NCBI RefSeq assembly: GCF_004684095.1 | Contig: NZ_SRII01000001.1 | Location: forward strand, 186,001 to 250,000 | Origin: Hymenobacter sp. UV11 | GTDB lineage: Bacteria > Bacteroidota > Bacteroidia > Cytophagales > Hymenobacteraceae | Direction of reading: 5' to 3' | Length of the DNA: 64,000 nt | In this document: positions 25,864-32,937 of the stretch, piece by piece | Position numbering within the stretch: the first letter of the stretch is position 1 | Layout of the letters: each line of letters starts with the position of its first letter | Program-made: the position numbers and the translations under genes | Notes under the pieces: model-generated | The model's database searches: none | The model's input: the letters and a program-made list of their open reading frames with translations, nothing else | Told to the model about the DNA's origin: nothing

Positions 25864-26646
25864 ATGTATCCGTTATATCCGATGAATCAGTTAGAATCTT
25901 CGGTCGAGAAAGCCCTGGCCGACCATACCATCCTGGATGAGTTTTACGGCCGGGTGCCACCCGCCCCGCGCCGCACGCCCATGCGCGAGCTAATTTCTAC
26001 CCTGCTCTCGCACCGCACTACTCACGCCGACGAAGAGCTGGCCTACGACCGCATGCTCGAAGCCTTTGGTGACTGGGAGGGCGTGCTGCACGCGCCGCTC
26101 GATGGCCTCATTCACGCCATTCGTACTACGCGCTGGCCAGCTACGCAGGCTCCGCGCATCCAGGATATTCTGGGGCGCATCAAAGCCGAAACGGGTGGTA
26201 GCTTCTCCCTCGATTTCTTGGCCGACTGGCCCACCGAACGCGCCATGCAGTGGCTCACCGATATGCCCGGCATCGGGCTGAAAACGGCCTCACTGGTGCT
26301 GCTCTTCAACTTTCGCAAGCCCGTGCTGCCCGTCGATGCTCACGTGCACCGCGTGATGCAGCGCTTGGGCGTACTCGGCCCCAAGGTGTCGGTAGAAAAG
26401 GCGCACAGCGTGCTGCTCGACCTACTAAAGCCTCGCCTCGACCCCGAAGGACTGTTCAACTTTCACAAGCACAACTACTGGCACGGGCAGCAAATCTGCT
26501 TTTTTCAGAAGCCGAACTGCTCACGTTGCCCGCTCAAGGGCTTTTGTGACTACTACCAGGAACATGTGGGCGCGCCTACCCCCGCCGCGCTGGCCGAAAC
26601 GCCCGCGCACTGGGATGCCGCCGCCTGGGGCAAGCTGCCGCATTAG
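25864..26646 (+). CDS. Endonuclease III-like HhH-GPD DNA glycosylase
   Basis: A 260-residue base-excision repair enzyme. The helix-hairpin-helix is MPGIGLKTAS with the catalytic lysine at K140, and the catalytic Asp is D158 in LPVDAHVHR. The [4Fe-4S] motif is complete: C212, C219, C222 and C228 (C-x6-C-x2-C-x5-C). Where bacterial Nth usually has LSAQTTD, this one has LSHRTTH, so it belongs to a divergent branch and its preferred lesion may differ. The start may be the ATG at 25864 or the one at 25882 (MNQLESSVEK). The first six codons resemble part of the nearby family D repeat, which favours the second. Confidence 0.85.
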   Translation: MYPLYPMNQLESSVEKALADHTILDEFYGRVPPAPRRTPMRELISTLLSHRTTHADEELAYDRMLEAFGDWEGVLHAPLDGLIHAIRTTRWPATQAPRIQDILGRIKAETGGSFSLDFLADWPTERAMQWLTDMPGIGLKTASLVLLFNFRKPVLPVDAHVHRVMQRLGVLGPKVSVEKAHSVLLDLLKPRLDPEGLFNFHKHNYWHGQQICFFQKPNCSRCPLKGFCDYYQEHVGAPTPAALAETPAHWDAAAWGKLPH

Positions 26647-26651
26647 CTCAG

Positions 26652-26752
26652 TGTAGGGTAAGCTTTAGCTTGCCTTTTGCCACACCTGGCGAGCTAACGT
26701 TTACCCCGCAACTCACTGGGCGTGGCAAAGGCAAGCTAAAGCTTACCCTACA
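26652..26752. repeat. Intergenic inverted repeat, family B copy 1
   Basis: Arms of 31-32 bp (TGTAGGGTAAGCTTTAGCTT on the left, one-base bulge) around a spacer of about 38 bases. It lies just upstream of the radical SAM gene. Copy 2 lies just downstream of the same gene. Confidence 0.8.
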
Positions 26753-26770
26753 TGCGGGTTACCTTTATCC

Positions 26771-27754
26771 ATGCGCTTAGTTAAGCACCCCGTCCTCTGC
26801 AACTACTACGTCACGTACCGCTGCAATGCAAAGTGCTCATTCTGTGATATCTGGGAAAAACCATCGCCCTACATCACGCTGGCCGACGTAGAAGCCAACC
26901 TACGTGACCTCAAGCGGCTGGGCGTCAACGTCATTGACTTCACCGGTGGCGAGCCGCTGCTGCACCGCCAGCTACCCGAGTTTCTGGCCTTGGCCCGGCA
27001 GCTGGGGTTTATCACTACCGTCACCACCAACGGCCTGCTCTACCCCAAAAATGCCGAAAAGCTGCGCGGGCTGGTCGATATGCTGCATTTTTCACTCGAT
27101 AGCATCGACCGCGCTACTCACGACCGCGGCCGGGGGGTAGCGTGCTACGATTTCGTGCTCGAAAGCATTCGGGTGGCCAAAGAGCTGGGCGAGCGGCCCG
27201 ATATCCTCTTCACCGTATTTCGCCACAACCTGGCCGACCTGGAGGCAGTGTACCGAGAAATAACCCAGCCCAACGGCCTGGTGCTCATCCTGAACCCTGC
27301 TTTCGAGTACGGCGAGGTTGAAACCGGTGAGCAGCTGACTGAAGCCGAACTGGACTTTCTCTCGGCCTTTGGCAAGCGTAAGGGCGTGTACCTCAACGAA
27401 GGGTTTATTGCGCTACGCCGCGACGGCGGCAACCACGTGGCCACGCCCGTGTGCCGGGCCGCCAGCACCACGCTCGTCATCTCGCCCAGCAACGAACTGG
27501 TGCTGCCCTGTTACCACCTCGGCCAGCAAAAATTTCCCATCAACGGCCGGCTGTTCGACCTGTATCAGGCTCCCGAAACGCAGCGCCTTGCCGCCCTCGA
27601 AGGCCGCCTACCCCCCTGCGAAGGCTGCACCATCAACTGCTACATGCAGCCCAGCTTCGCGGTCGAAACCAGCAAGTATTTCTGGCAGGCTTTGCCCAGT
27701 ACGCTGAAATACAACTGGGAAAAAGGCACCTGGAAGCGCCTGCTCGTGCGGTAA
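26771..27754 (+). CDS. Radical SAM protein of unknown function
   Basis: A 327-residue radical S-adenosylmethionine enzyme. The [4Fe-4S] motif is CNAKCSFC (C18, C22, C25), and the SAM-contact TGGEP motif follows near residue 58. Further cysteines in the C-terminal half (VCRAAST, LPCYHLG, PPCEGCTINC) suggest an auxiliary SPASM-type iron-sulfur site. Length and layout match peptide- or small-molecule-modifying radical SAM enzymes, but there is no precursor peptide or pathway gene next to it. Family B inverted repeats lie immediately before (26652-26752) and after it, the second one touching the stop codon. Substrate unknown. Confidence 0.82.
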   Translation: MRLVKHPVLCNYYVTYRCNAKCSFCDIWEKPSPYITLADVEANLRDLKRLGVNVIDFTGGEPLLHRQLPEFLALARQLGFITTVTTNGLLYPKNAEKLRGLVDMLHFSLDSIDRATHDRGRGVACYDFVLESIRVAKELGERPDILFTVFRHNLADLEAVYREITQPNGLVLILNPAFEYGEVETGEQLTEAELDFLSAFGKRKGVYLNEGFIALRRDGGNHVATPVCRAASTTLVISPSNELVLPCYHLGQQKFPINGRLFDLYQAPETQRLAALEGRLPPCEGCTINCYMQPSFAVETSKYFWQALPSTLKYNWEKGTWKRLLVR

Positions 27755-27816
27755 TCTTTAGCTTGCCGTGAAATACCGCATCAATCGGTGATGCGGCACG
27801 CTAAAGCTTACCCTAC
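27751..27816. repeat. Intergenic inverted repeat, family B copy 2
   Basis: CTTTAGCTTGCC on the left and CACGCTAAAGCTTACCCTAC on the right enclose a nested hairpin (ACCGCATCAATCGGTGATGCGG). The left arm is shorter than in copy 1 and includes the stop codon of the radical SAM gene. The right arm ends five bases before the next start codon. Confidence 0.7.
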
Positions 27817-27820
27817 TTCT

Positions 27821-28330
27821 ATGCCCGCTCTCATCCTCCCCGTGCACGGTATTATGCCTGCCATTGGCCCCGATTGTTTTATTGCCGACAATGCTACCAT
27901 CGTGGGCGATGTGGTGCTGGGTAGGGCCTGCACCGTGTGGTTTACGGCCGTGATTCGGGGTGATGTGAACAGCATCCGCATCGGCGACGAAACCAACGTG
28001 CAGGATGGCGCCGTGCTGCACTGCACCTTCGAAAAAGCGGCGCTTACCATCGGCTCACGCGTGAGCATCGGCCACCGCGCGCTGGTGCATGGCTGCACCG
28101 TGCACGATGACGTGCTCATCGGCATGGGCGCCATCGTGATGGACCATGCCGTAGTGGGCGCGGGCTGCCTCATCGCGGCCGGGGCCGTGGTCCTCGAAAA
28201 CACCGTCTGCGAGCCCGGTTACCTCTACGCCGGCGTGCCCGCCAAAAAAATTAAGCCCGTGAGCGAAGCGCAGGCCGAGGGCTTGCGCCGCACGGCAGCT
28301 AACTACCAGCGCTACGCCAGCTGGTTTTAG
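27821..28330 (+). CDS. Gamma-carbonic-anhydrase-like hexapeptide-repeat protein
   Basis: A 169-residue left-handed beta-helix protein of the gamma-carbonic-anhydrase/YrdA family. Hexapeptide repeats run from about residue 15 to 140 (IADNATIVGDVVLG, IRIGDETNVQDGAVLHC, VSIGHRALVHGCTV, VLIGMGAIVMDHAVVG). The putative zinc ligands are the His residues in VLHC, IGHRA and LVHGC. The family forms trimers and may hydrate CO2 or bind small metabolites. The start MPALILPVHG was preferred, as two ATGs upstream lie inside the repeat hairpin. It probably has no operon partner. Confidence 0.88.
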   Translation: MPALILPVHGIMPAIGPDCFIADNATIVGDVVLGRACTVWFTAVIRGDVNSIRIGDETNVQDGAVLHCTFEKAALTIGSRVSIGHRALVHGCTVHDDVLIGMGAIVMDHAVVGAGCLIAAGAVVLENTVCEPGYLYAGVPAKKIKPVSEAQAEGLRRTAANYQRYASWF

Positions 28331-28480
28331 CCGAAACAAATAGGATAGTTAATGTATAAAATGTTTTTTAAAAAAATAGATGCATGTTGTGATACTTTGG
28401 TGTAGGAAATAACGAATGTCTGGCAATAGCTTTGCCGCTGAGTTTACTTCTTTTCACCTTTTTTCTTACTGCTTCTCACT

Positions 28481-29080
28481 ATGAGAAAAACTTACCGTTT
28501 GCTGCTAGCCCTATTGGTTGCAGCTACCTCGCTGTCTTCGTGCAGCCGCTCTACTTATTCTTTCAATAATGGTGCCCCGGCCTATCTGGGCTCAGAGCCG
28601 GCGCATGTAGTAGCGTCGGCTGCTCCAAAAAGTGTTGAAAAGGAAGTTGCTGCCTTGGCAACCGAAGCCCAACTACCTGCCACTTTGGCAACTCCAGTAG
28701 TTCATGTTGCCCGCGCTCATCGAGCAGCTATGGCTCCGCTAGCTCATGCTACGGCCGCTACGGCCAGCGTTACCAGCCAACCGTCTGCAGTAGCTAAGTT
28801 TGACCGCAAAGCTTTCAAGCACGAGTTGAAGCGCCAATTGGCTGCGGCTCCTAAAGACATATCGGCCGAAGGAAAAAGCCAGCTAGTAGCTGTGTTACTA
28901 TGCTTTTTCTTGGGTGGGCTTGGTATCCACGACTTTTACATGGGATATGTAGGTAAAGGTATAATTCAGATTATTCTGACTCTCCTTATCGTTGGTTTCA
29001 TTCTCGTAATCATCGACTTTATCCGCCTGCTAACGGGCAGCCTGAAGCCGAAGGATGGTGACTGGGGCACTAAGCTTTAA
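28481..29080 (+). CDS. TM2-domain lipoprotein
   Basis: A 199-residue lipoprotein. The signal ends SLSSC, and the mature N-terminus is CSRSTYSFNNGAPAYLGSEP. An Ala/Val/Thr-rich linker with low complexity spans about 45-125. Residues about 132-190 form a TM2 domain: KSQLVAVLLCFFLGGLGIHDFYMGY with the conserved Asp-Phe-Tyr, then a second helix IIQIILTLLIVGFILVIIDFIRL. The N-terminal SSCSRxxYxF...YLG block recurs in the lipoprotein at 45365-45985, which has a different membrane domain, so the two are related at the front end only. Function unknown. Confidence 0.82.
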   Translation: MRKTYRLLLALLVAATSLSSCSRSTYSFNNGAPAYLGSEPAHVVASAAPKSVEKEVAALATEAQLPATLATPVVHVARAHRAAMAPLAHATAATASVTSQPSAVAKFDRKAFKHELKRQLAAAPKDISAEGKSQLVAVLLCFFLGGLGIHDFYMGYVGKGIIQIILTLLIVGFILVIIDFIRLLTGSLKPKDGDWGTKL

Positions 29081-29102
29081 GAAGCCTTCGATAAAGCAAA
29101 TA

Positions 29103-29137
29103 AAAAACGCCTTCCTGTGGCAGGAAGGCGTTTTTTT
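29103..29137. terminator. Bidirectional terminator
   Basis: A perfect stem (29103-29117 with 29121-29135) with a 3-nt loop and flanking A and T runs lies between the convergent TM2 and CorC-type genes. Confidence 0.92.
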
Positions 29138-29158
29138 ATGGATTGCTGCTAGTTCTTA

Positions 29159-30484
29159 CTAGCTTTCAAGCGGGTCAGTACCAGCTGACGTATCCGTACT
29201 GATTACCCGCAGCTGCACCAGTTCTACCACGCGGCGGGCGCGGCTCAACACCCGAAACTCGTAGGGCTCGAGCACGGCTACGTCGCCTACTTCGGGAATG
29301 TTGCCGTAGAGCACGTTGAGCAAGCCACCCACGGTTTCGTAGTCATCGCCCTCGGGGAGGGGGTAGGGCAGGTATTCGTTGGCGTCGGAAATGGCCGTGG
29401 AGGTATTCACCCGGTACTCGGTTTCGGATATTTTCTCCACTACCGGCACCTCGTTGTCATACTCATCCTGGATTTCGCCCACCAGCTCTTCCATAATATC
29501 CTCAATAGTGACAATGCCCGACACGCCGCCAAACTCGTCGCTCACGATGGCCATCACCAAATGCTTGCGCTGAAACTGGCGCAGCAGCCGGTTAATTTTT
29601 TTGGTCTCGGGCACAAAGTAGGCCGGGCGCATAATGCGGGCCAGCTCTACCGGCTGCTGCTGCCGAATGAGGGGTAGCAAGTCCTTGACATAGAGCACGC
29701 CCACAATATTGTCAATATTGCCTTCGTATACCGGCAGGCGCGAGTAGCCCTCGCTAAACACCGTTTCGAGCAGCTGCTCTTCCGACATATTCACTTCCAG
29801 CGCGGCCAGCTTGGTGCGGGGCACCATGATTTGCTTCACCATCCGGTCGTTGAACTGAAAGACATTCTCAATCAGCTCGTGCTCCGAGTCCTGGATTTCG
29901 CCGCTCTCTTTGCTCTGGTCAATGAGCAGGCGCAGCTCGTCGGAGGTGTGCGCCTCGTTGCCGTGCACGTTGCTAATGCCAAAAGCGCCGAGCAGCAGGT
30001 TGCTGGCCTTCGACAAAAACCAGGTTAGCGGGATGGTGGCCAGGTAAAAGGCGCGCAATGGCAGCACCAGCGCCAGGCTCACGGCCTCGGGCCGCTGAAT
30101 GGCCAGTGCCTTCGGAAACAGCTCGCCGAAGAGTACGTGCAGAAACGTCAGGATAATCAGGCCTACCGCTACCGAAATGCTGTGAGCCGTAATTGGGTTG
30201 ATGGCCAGGCCGAGGTGGGGTAGGAGCCCCAGAATCAGCTCGGTGAACAGCTCTTCGCCCACGGCACCCAGCAGCAGCGAGGCAATGGTAACGCCCAGCT
30301 GCGTGGCCGACAGGTAATCGTAGAGCCGCCGCACCACGCTCAGCGCCTGCCCAGCCAGGCGGCTGCCTTCTTTCGCTTTGATTTCGAGCTGCGAGAACCG
30401 GACCCGAATGAGGGAAAACTCTGCCGCGACGAAAAAGCCGTTTATTAAAACCAGGAAGAGAGTAAGGAGTATTTTTAAGCCCAT
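29159..30484 (-). CDS. CNNM/CorC-family membrane protein (DUF21-CBS-CorC)
   Basis: A 441-residue membrane protein of the type long labelled hemolysin and now tied to Mg2+/Co2+ transport. Residues about 1-180 are the DUF21 domain with three to four helices (LKILLTLFLVLINGFFVAAEF, GVTIASLLLGAVGEELF, FLHVLFGELFPKALAI). Two CBS domains (about 200-320) follow, including IMVPRTKLAALEVN and AIVSDEFGGVSGIVTIEDIMEELVGEI. The C-terminal CorC_HlyC domain has a YETVGGLLN motif. The start at MGLKILLTLF was chosen. A TACTTTTG box (30533-30540) about 50 bases upstream matches a promoter -7 element. Confidence 0.9.
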   Translation of the reverse strand: MGLKILLTLFLVLINGFFVAAEFSLIRVRFSQLEIKAKEGSRLAGQALSVVRRLYDYLSATQLGVTIASLLLGAVGEELFTELILGLLPHLGLAINPITAHSISVAVGLIILTFLHVLFGELFPKALAIQRPEAVSLALVLPLRAFYLATIPLTWFLSKASNLLLGAFGISNVHGNEAHTSDELRLLIDQSKESGEIQDSEHELIENVFQFNDRMVKQIMVPRTKLAALEVNMSEEQLLETVFSEGYSRLPVYEGNIDNIVGVLYVKDLLPLIRQQQPVELARIMRPAYFVPETKKINRLLRQFQRKHLVMAIVSDEFGGVSGIVTIEDIMEELVGEIQDEYDNEVPVVEKISETEYRVNTSTAISDANEYLPYPLPEGDDYETVGGLLNVLYGNIPEVGDVAVLEPYEFRVLSRARRVVELVQLRVISTDTSAGTDPLES

Positions 30485-30532
30485 GTGCTCGGCTTGCCAG
30501 CAACACACACGGTCGGGGCAGCCTTCATACCA

Positions 30533-30540
30533 CAAAAGTA
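30533..30540 (-). promoter_or_regulatory. Promoter -7 element of the CNNM/CorC gene
   Basis: Minus-strand TACTTTTG fits TAnnTTTG. No good -33 TTG is visible at 19-21 bases. Confidence 0.4.
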
Positions 30541-30606
30541 CGCACGTTACAAGGGTGGGTTGGCGCCGGGCACTATAATTCAGCCATTTGGTAGCGCGTA
30601 AATGAA

Positions 30607-30645
30607 TAGAGGCGCTTTCCTGCCCAGGAAAGCGCCTCTTTCAAA
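30607..30645 (-). terminator. Terminator downstream of the tRNA-like gene
   Basis: A 13-bp stem GAGGCGCTTTCCT with AGGAAAGCGCCTC and a 4-nt loop, a few bases after the 3' end of the tRNA-like RNA on the minus strand. Confidence 0.8.
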
Positions 30646-30649
30646 AAAG

Positions 30650-30773
30650 CTGTAGCGGAAGGACTTGAACCTCCATGAAGAAGTTAGGCAGTGGCTCCGA
30701 AAAGCACCTGCTTTATCCCCGAATCTTCACCCCCGAGATAGGAGGGTGTGTCTGCCAGTTTCACCACACTACA
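30650..30773 (-). tRNA. Unusual type II tRNA-like gene, 124 nt, 55-nt variable region
   Basis: The minus strand folds into a tRNA. The acceptor TGTAGTG pairs with CGCTACA (one G-U). A GTG/CAC D-stem has an AAACTGGCAGA loop like tRNA-Leu. The anticodon stem is CCCTC/GGGGG with loop CTATCTC. The T-arm is GGAGG-TTCAAGT-CCTTC. The odd part is the variable region: 55 nt, with a 6-bp basal stem (TGAAGA/TCTTCA) and a bulged upper hairpin (GCAGGTGCT with AGCCACTGC). The formal anticodon is AUC, which is not used by bacterial Leu or Ser tRNAs, and base 37 is a pyrimidine. It has its own promoter and terminator, so it is probably expressed. It may be a degenerate tRNA-Leu, an allo-tRNA-like molecule or a tRNA-derived regulatory RNA. 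Confidence 0.65.
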
Positions 30774-30810
30774 AGGTTTGTGTCGCCACGCCGTTTGCGT
30801 TTTGATATGT

Positions 30811-30843
30811 CAAAGGTAAGGAACGAAAAAACATAATTGCAAA
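30811..30843 (-). promoter_or_regulatory. Promoter of the tRNA-like gene
   Basis: Minus-strand TTTG (30840-30843), 21 bases, then TACCTTTG (30811-30818). It is the best Bacteroidota promoter match in this intergenic region and leaves a leader of about 30 bases. Confidence 0.7.
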
Positions 30844-30896
30844 TTTTATCAAAAAAATAACGAATTATTATTCAAAATTCAGAAAACGACCTGAAT

Positions 30897-30929
30897 TTTG
30901 GCAATATTCACTAATCTGGGGTAATTTCA
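30897..30929 (+). promoter_or_regulatory. Possible promoter of the Lrp-family gene
   Basis: TTTG (30897-30900), 21 bases, then TAATTTCA (30922-30929), a partial match to TAnnTTTG. It is divergent from the tRNA-like promoter. Confidence 0.35.
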
Positions 30930-30950
30930 CTTTTTCAAAAATCCTTTTAC

Positions 30951-31445
30951 ATGTCTCGTTCCTACGAACTCGATGATATTGACCGTCGCATCCTTAGCCT
31001 ATTAGTGCAGGATGCCAAGCTACCCTATTCCGAGATAGCGCGCCAGCTAGGAGTATCGGGAGGCACTATTCATAGCCGCATGACGCGCCTGGAGGAGCAG
31101 GGCATTGTGCGTGGTGCCACGCTCGACCTCGACCTGCCGAAAGTAGGTTTTGGAATTCAGGCCTTCCTAGGAATATTTCTGCTAAAAAGCTCTTATTGCG
31201 ATGCCGTGATTGCACAGCTACGTGGCATTCCGGAAGTGATAAATGTGCATTTCACTACAGGCAGCTACAACTTGTTTGCCCGGTTGGCCTGCCGCGATAC
31301 CCAGCACCTGCGCAATGTGCTGCACGACCTGGTGCAGCAGATAGAGGGGGTAGAACGCACCGAAACACTTATCTCGCTCGAAGAGGTATTCAGCCGTTCG
31401 GTACAATTTGAGGAAGTCTCGCCAGATGTAACGAAGCAGGGTTAG
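30951..31445 (+). CDS. Lrp/AsnC-family transcriptional regulator
   Basis: A 164-residue regulator. Residues about 5-65 hold the winged helix-turn-helix (LDDIDRRILSLLVQDAKLPY, then EIARQLGVSGGTIHSRMTRLEEQGIV). Residues about 72-150 form the RAM ligand-binding domain (GIQAFLGIFL, VINVHFTTGSYNLFARLACRD, GVERTETLISLEEVF). Such proteins sense amino acids and act on global metabolism genes. The 5' untranslated region is short and AT-rich. No metabolic gene is co-transcribed, so the target is not evident. A very long hairpin follows the stop. Confidence 0.93.
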   Translation: MSRSYELDDIDRRILSLLVQDAKLPYSEIARQLGVSGGTIHSRMTRLEEQGIVRGATLDLDLPKVGFGIQAFLGIFLLKSSYCDAVIAQLRGIPEVINVHFTTGSYNLFARLACRDTQHLRNVLHDLVQQIEGVERTETLISLEEVFSRSVQFEEVSPDVTKQG

Positions 31446-31476
31446 CAATAAGAGTTAGGTGACAGCGCAAATCAAC

Positions 31477-31545
31477 GCACCAGGAGGCCAGCAAAAAGCC
31501 CCTCTCAGACTAACTGAGAAGGGCTTTTTGCTGGCCTCCTGGTGC
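31477..31545. terminator. Long bidirectional hairpin, 32-bp stem
   Basis: Arms 31477-31508 and 31514-31545 pair with one mismatch. The stem includes GCAAAAAGCCC, so both strands give a T-tract within the stem. It lies between convergent genes and ends 3 bases before the stop of the next gene. Confidence 0.8.
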
Positions 31546-31548
31546 CCG

Positions 31549-31866
31549 CTACATAACGGACCTGGTCGTGGTAGTTTTTACCTTATTGGTCTTATAGCGC
31601 TTGTCGAGTGTGCCATCGGCCTTCATAGGACCAGTATGAACAGTCGTCGTTTTATTGGCCTTATAACGCATATCGGGCGTGCCATCGGCCTTCATTTTGG
31701 TCGAGGTAGTGGTCGTGGTGCGGGTAGCTGGCGCGGGCGACGTTTTGGTCGTCGTCATCCTGGTTGAGCTGCTACTCATGGTGGTGGTGGCGGGCGCCGT
31801 TTGAGCCTGGGCCGCAAAGCTGCCTGCTACCAGCAGCGCAGTAAAAAAACCGAGAAAACGTTTCAT
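31549..31866 (-). CDS. Small secreted protein with two KADGTxDxRYK repeats
   Basis: A 105-residue exported protein. The signal peptide (MKRFLGFFTALLVAGSFAAQ) ends at AQA. A Thr/Ser-rich linker (about 25-55) leads to two copies of a basic repeat: MKADGTPDMRYKANK and MKADGTLDKRYKTNK, about 23 residues apart. The same linker composition fills the gaps. I do not recognise a characterised family, although I have the impression that such KADGTPDMRYK modules recur in small secreted Bacteroidota proteins. There is no transmembrane segment or enzyme motif. It is probably structural or a surface peptide. Confidence 0.75.
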   Translation of the reverse strand: MKRFLGFFTALLVAGSFAAQAQTAPATTTMSSSSTRMTTTKTSPAPATRTTTTTSTKMKADGTPDMRYKANKTTTVHTGPMKADGTLDKRYKTNKVKTTTTRSVM

Positions 31867-32164
31867 GGAACTAGAGGGGGAAAGGGTGGAAGAAAGCTCT
31901 GCCGTAGTAGGCAGAAAATGTGCCGAAATATAGGGGGTTTACCCACATAAACATCCTGGTCAGCCGAGGTGACCAAGAGTAAAGTAACTAATTCATTATG
32001 AATACTATAGTGTGCACCGGCAGCTGTTCACTAATTCAGGTATCATGCGTATTTAGCCAGCTACAGCGCGCACTAAGTAGAAGTATTAGTGGGAAAAATA
32101 TAAGACATCATACAAACGCAAGAGAATCAGTCCTTTCTTTGCCACACAACTTTTCTCCAGCGCT
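31867..32164. other. Divergent AT-rich intergenic region
   Basis: About 300 bases between two divergent small secreted-protein genes. A promoter-like CTTTCTTTGCC lies near 32135, but I see no hairpin, repeat or further gene. Confidence 0.5.
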
Positions 32165-32347
32165 ATGAAGAAACACCTACTCCTAAGTTTATTTTTCCTG
32201 AGCCTATGCGGCACCGCCGAGCTTCAGGCCGCTCCCTCCCTACTGCCGGCTACGGTCACCAGAGCCAACCCCAACCGCCTGCAACGTACCATGCGCCGAC
32301 TGCATCGCCAAGCTCAGACACGCGCCCGTAAAAATCGCAACCGGTAA
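32165..32347 (+). CDS. Small secreted Arg-rich peptide
   Basis: A 60-residue protein. The first 22 residues (MKKHLLLSLFFLSLCGTAEL) form a signal peptide with cleavage likely at QAA. The remaining 37 or so residues have a net positive charge of roughly +11, mostly Arg, in LQRTMRRLHRQAQTRARK and a KNRNR tail. No cysteines are in the mature part. A signal peptide, a downstream terminator and a plausible promoter region argue for a real gene. Function unknown. A cationic peptide acting on membranes or binding nucleic acid or LPS is only a guess. Confidence 0.6.
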   Translation: MKKHLLLSLFFLSLCGTAELQAAPSLLPATVTRANPNRLQRTMRRLHRQAQTRARKNRNR

Positions 32348-32371
32348 GAAGCCAACTGCAGATTGGCCAAC

Positions 32372-32408
32372 AAAAAGCCCCGCACCAATTAAGATGCGGG
32401 GCTTTTTT
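32372..32408. terminator. Bidirectional terminator
   Basis: Stem AAAAAGCCCCGCA with TGCGGGGCTTTTT, 10-nt loop, between the small peptide gene and trxA. Confidence 0.9.
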
Positions 32409-32432
32409 CAATAAAAAAGAACTAGCTGTTCG

Positions 32433-32762
32433 CTAGGCAGTTACTTGGGCTTCCAGCTTCTGGGCTAGCACGTGCTTGGGCACGGCACCCACTTGCTTGT
32501 CTACAATCTGGCCGTTTTTAAAAACCAGCAGGGTAGGAATGCTGCGAATACCGAACTTCATGGAAGTCTGCGGGTTAGCGTCAACATCTACCTTGCCTAC
32601 GATGACTTTGCCTTCGTATTCGCCGGCCAGCTCTTCTACTACCGGGCCTACCATGCGGCAGGGGCCACACCATTCGGCCCAGAAGTCTACTAGTACTGGC
32701 TTATCCGAGTTGATGATTTCCTCGAAGTTGGCATCGGTTATTTCAATTGCTTTATGCGCCAT
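32433..32762 (-). CDS. trxA: Thioredoxin
   Basis: A 109-residue cytoplasmic thioredoxin. The active site WCGPC lies in [13 protein letters not shown] (about 25-37), with the cis-proline loop SIPTLLVF near residue 76. It reduces disulfides of ribonucleotide reductase, peroxiredoxins and other targets. The start MAHKAIEIT gives family length; the 16 residues before it are unsupported. It lies 175 bases after dnaE on the same strand and ends at a terminator. It could be expressed from its own promoter in the gap. Confidence 0.95.
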   Translation of the reverse strand: MAHKAIEITDANFEEIINSDKPVLVDFWAEWCGPCRMVGPVVEELAGEYEGKVIVGKVDVDANPQTSMKFGIRSIPTLLVFKNGQIVDKQVGAVPKHVLAQKLEAQVTA

Positions 32763-32937
32763 GACGCTAAGGATTTTGTAGGTGAAAAAACGTCCGGCGT
32801 GTACGGCCAACGCGGCTGCAAGGTAGCGGAGTTGGAGTAAAACAACTGGGGTAGGGGAAAGTTCAGTGGCTGGCCTACCCCTGCTGTGAATGTGCTATGC
32901 TTCGCCGGCGAACGTCAGATGAGCGTGATAGTTAAAA

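Noticed and set aside
27788-27820. Earlier ATGs for the gamma-carbonic-anhydrase-like gene
   Set aside because: They lie inside the family B repeat hairpin and add residues without family support.
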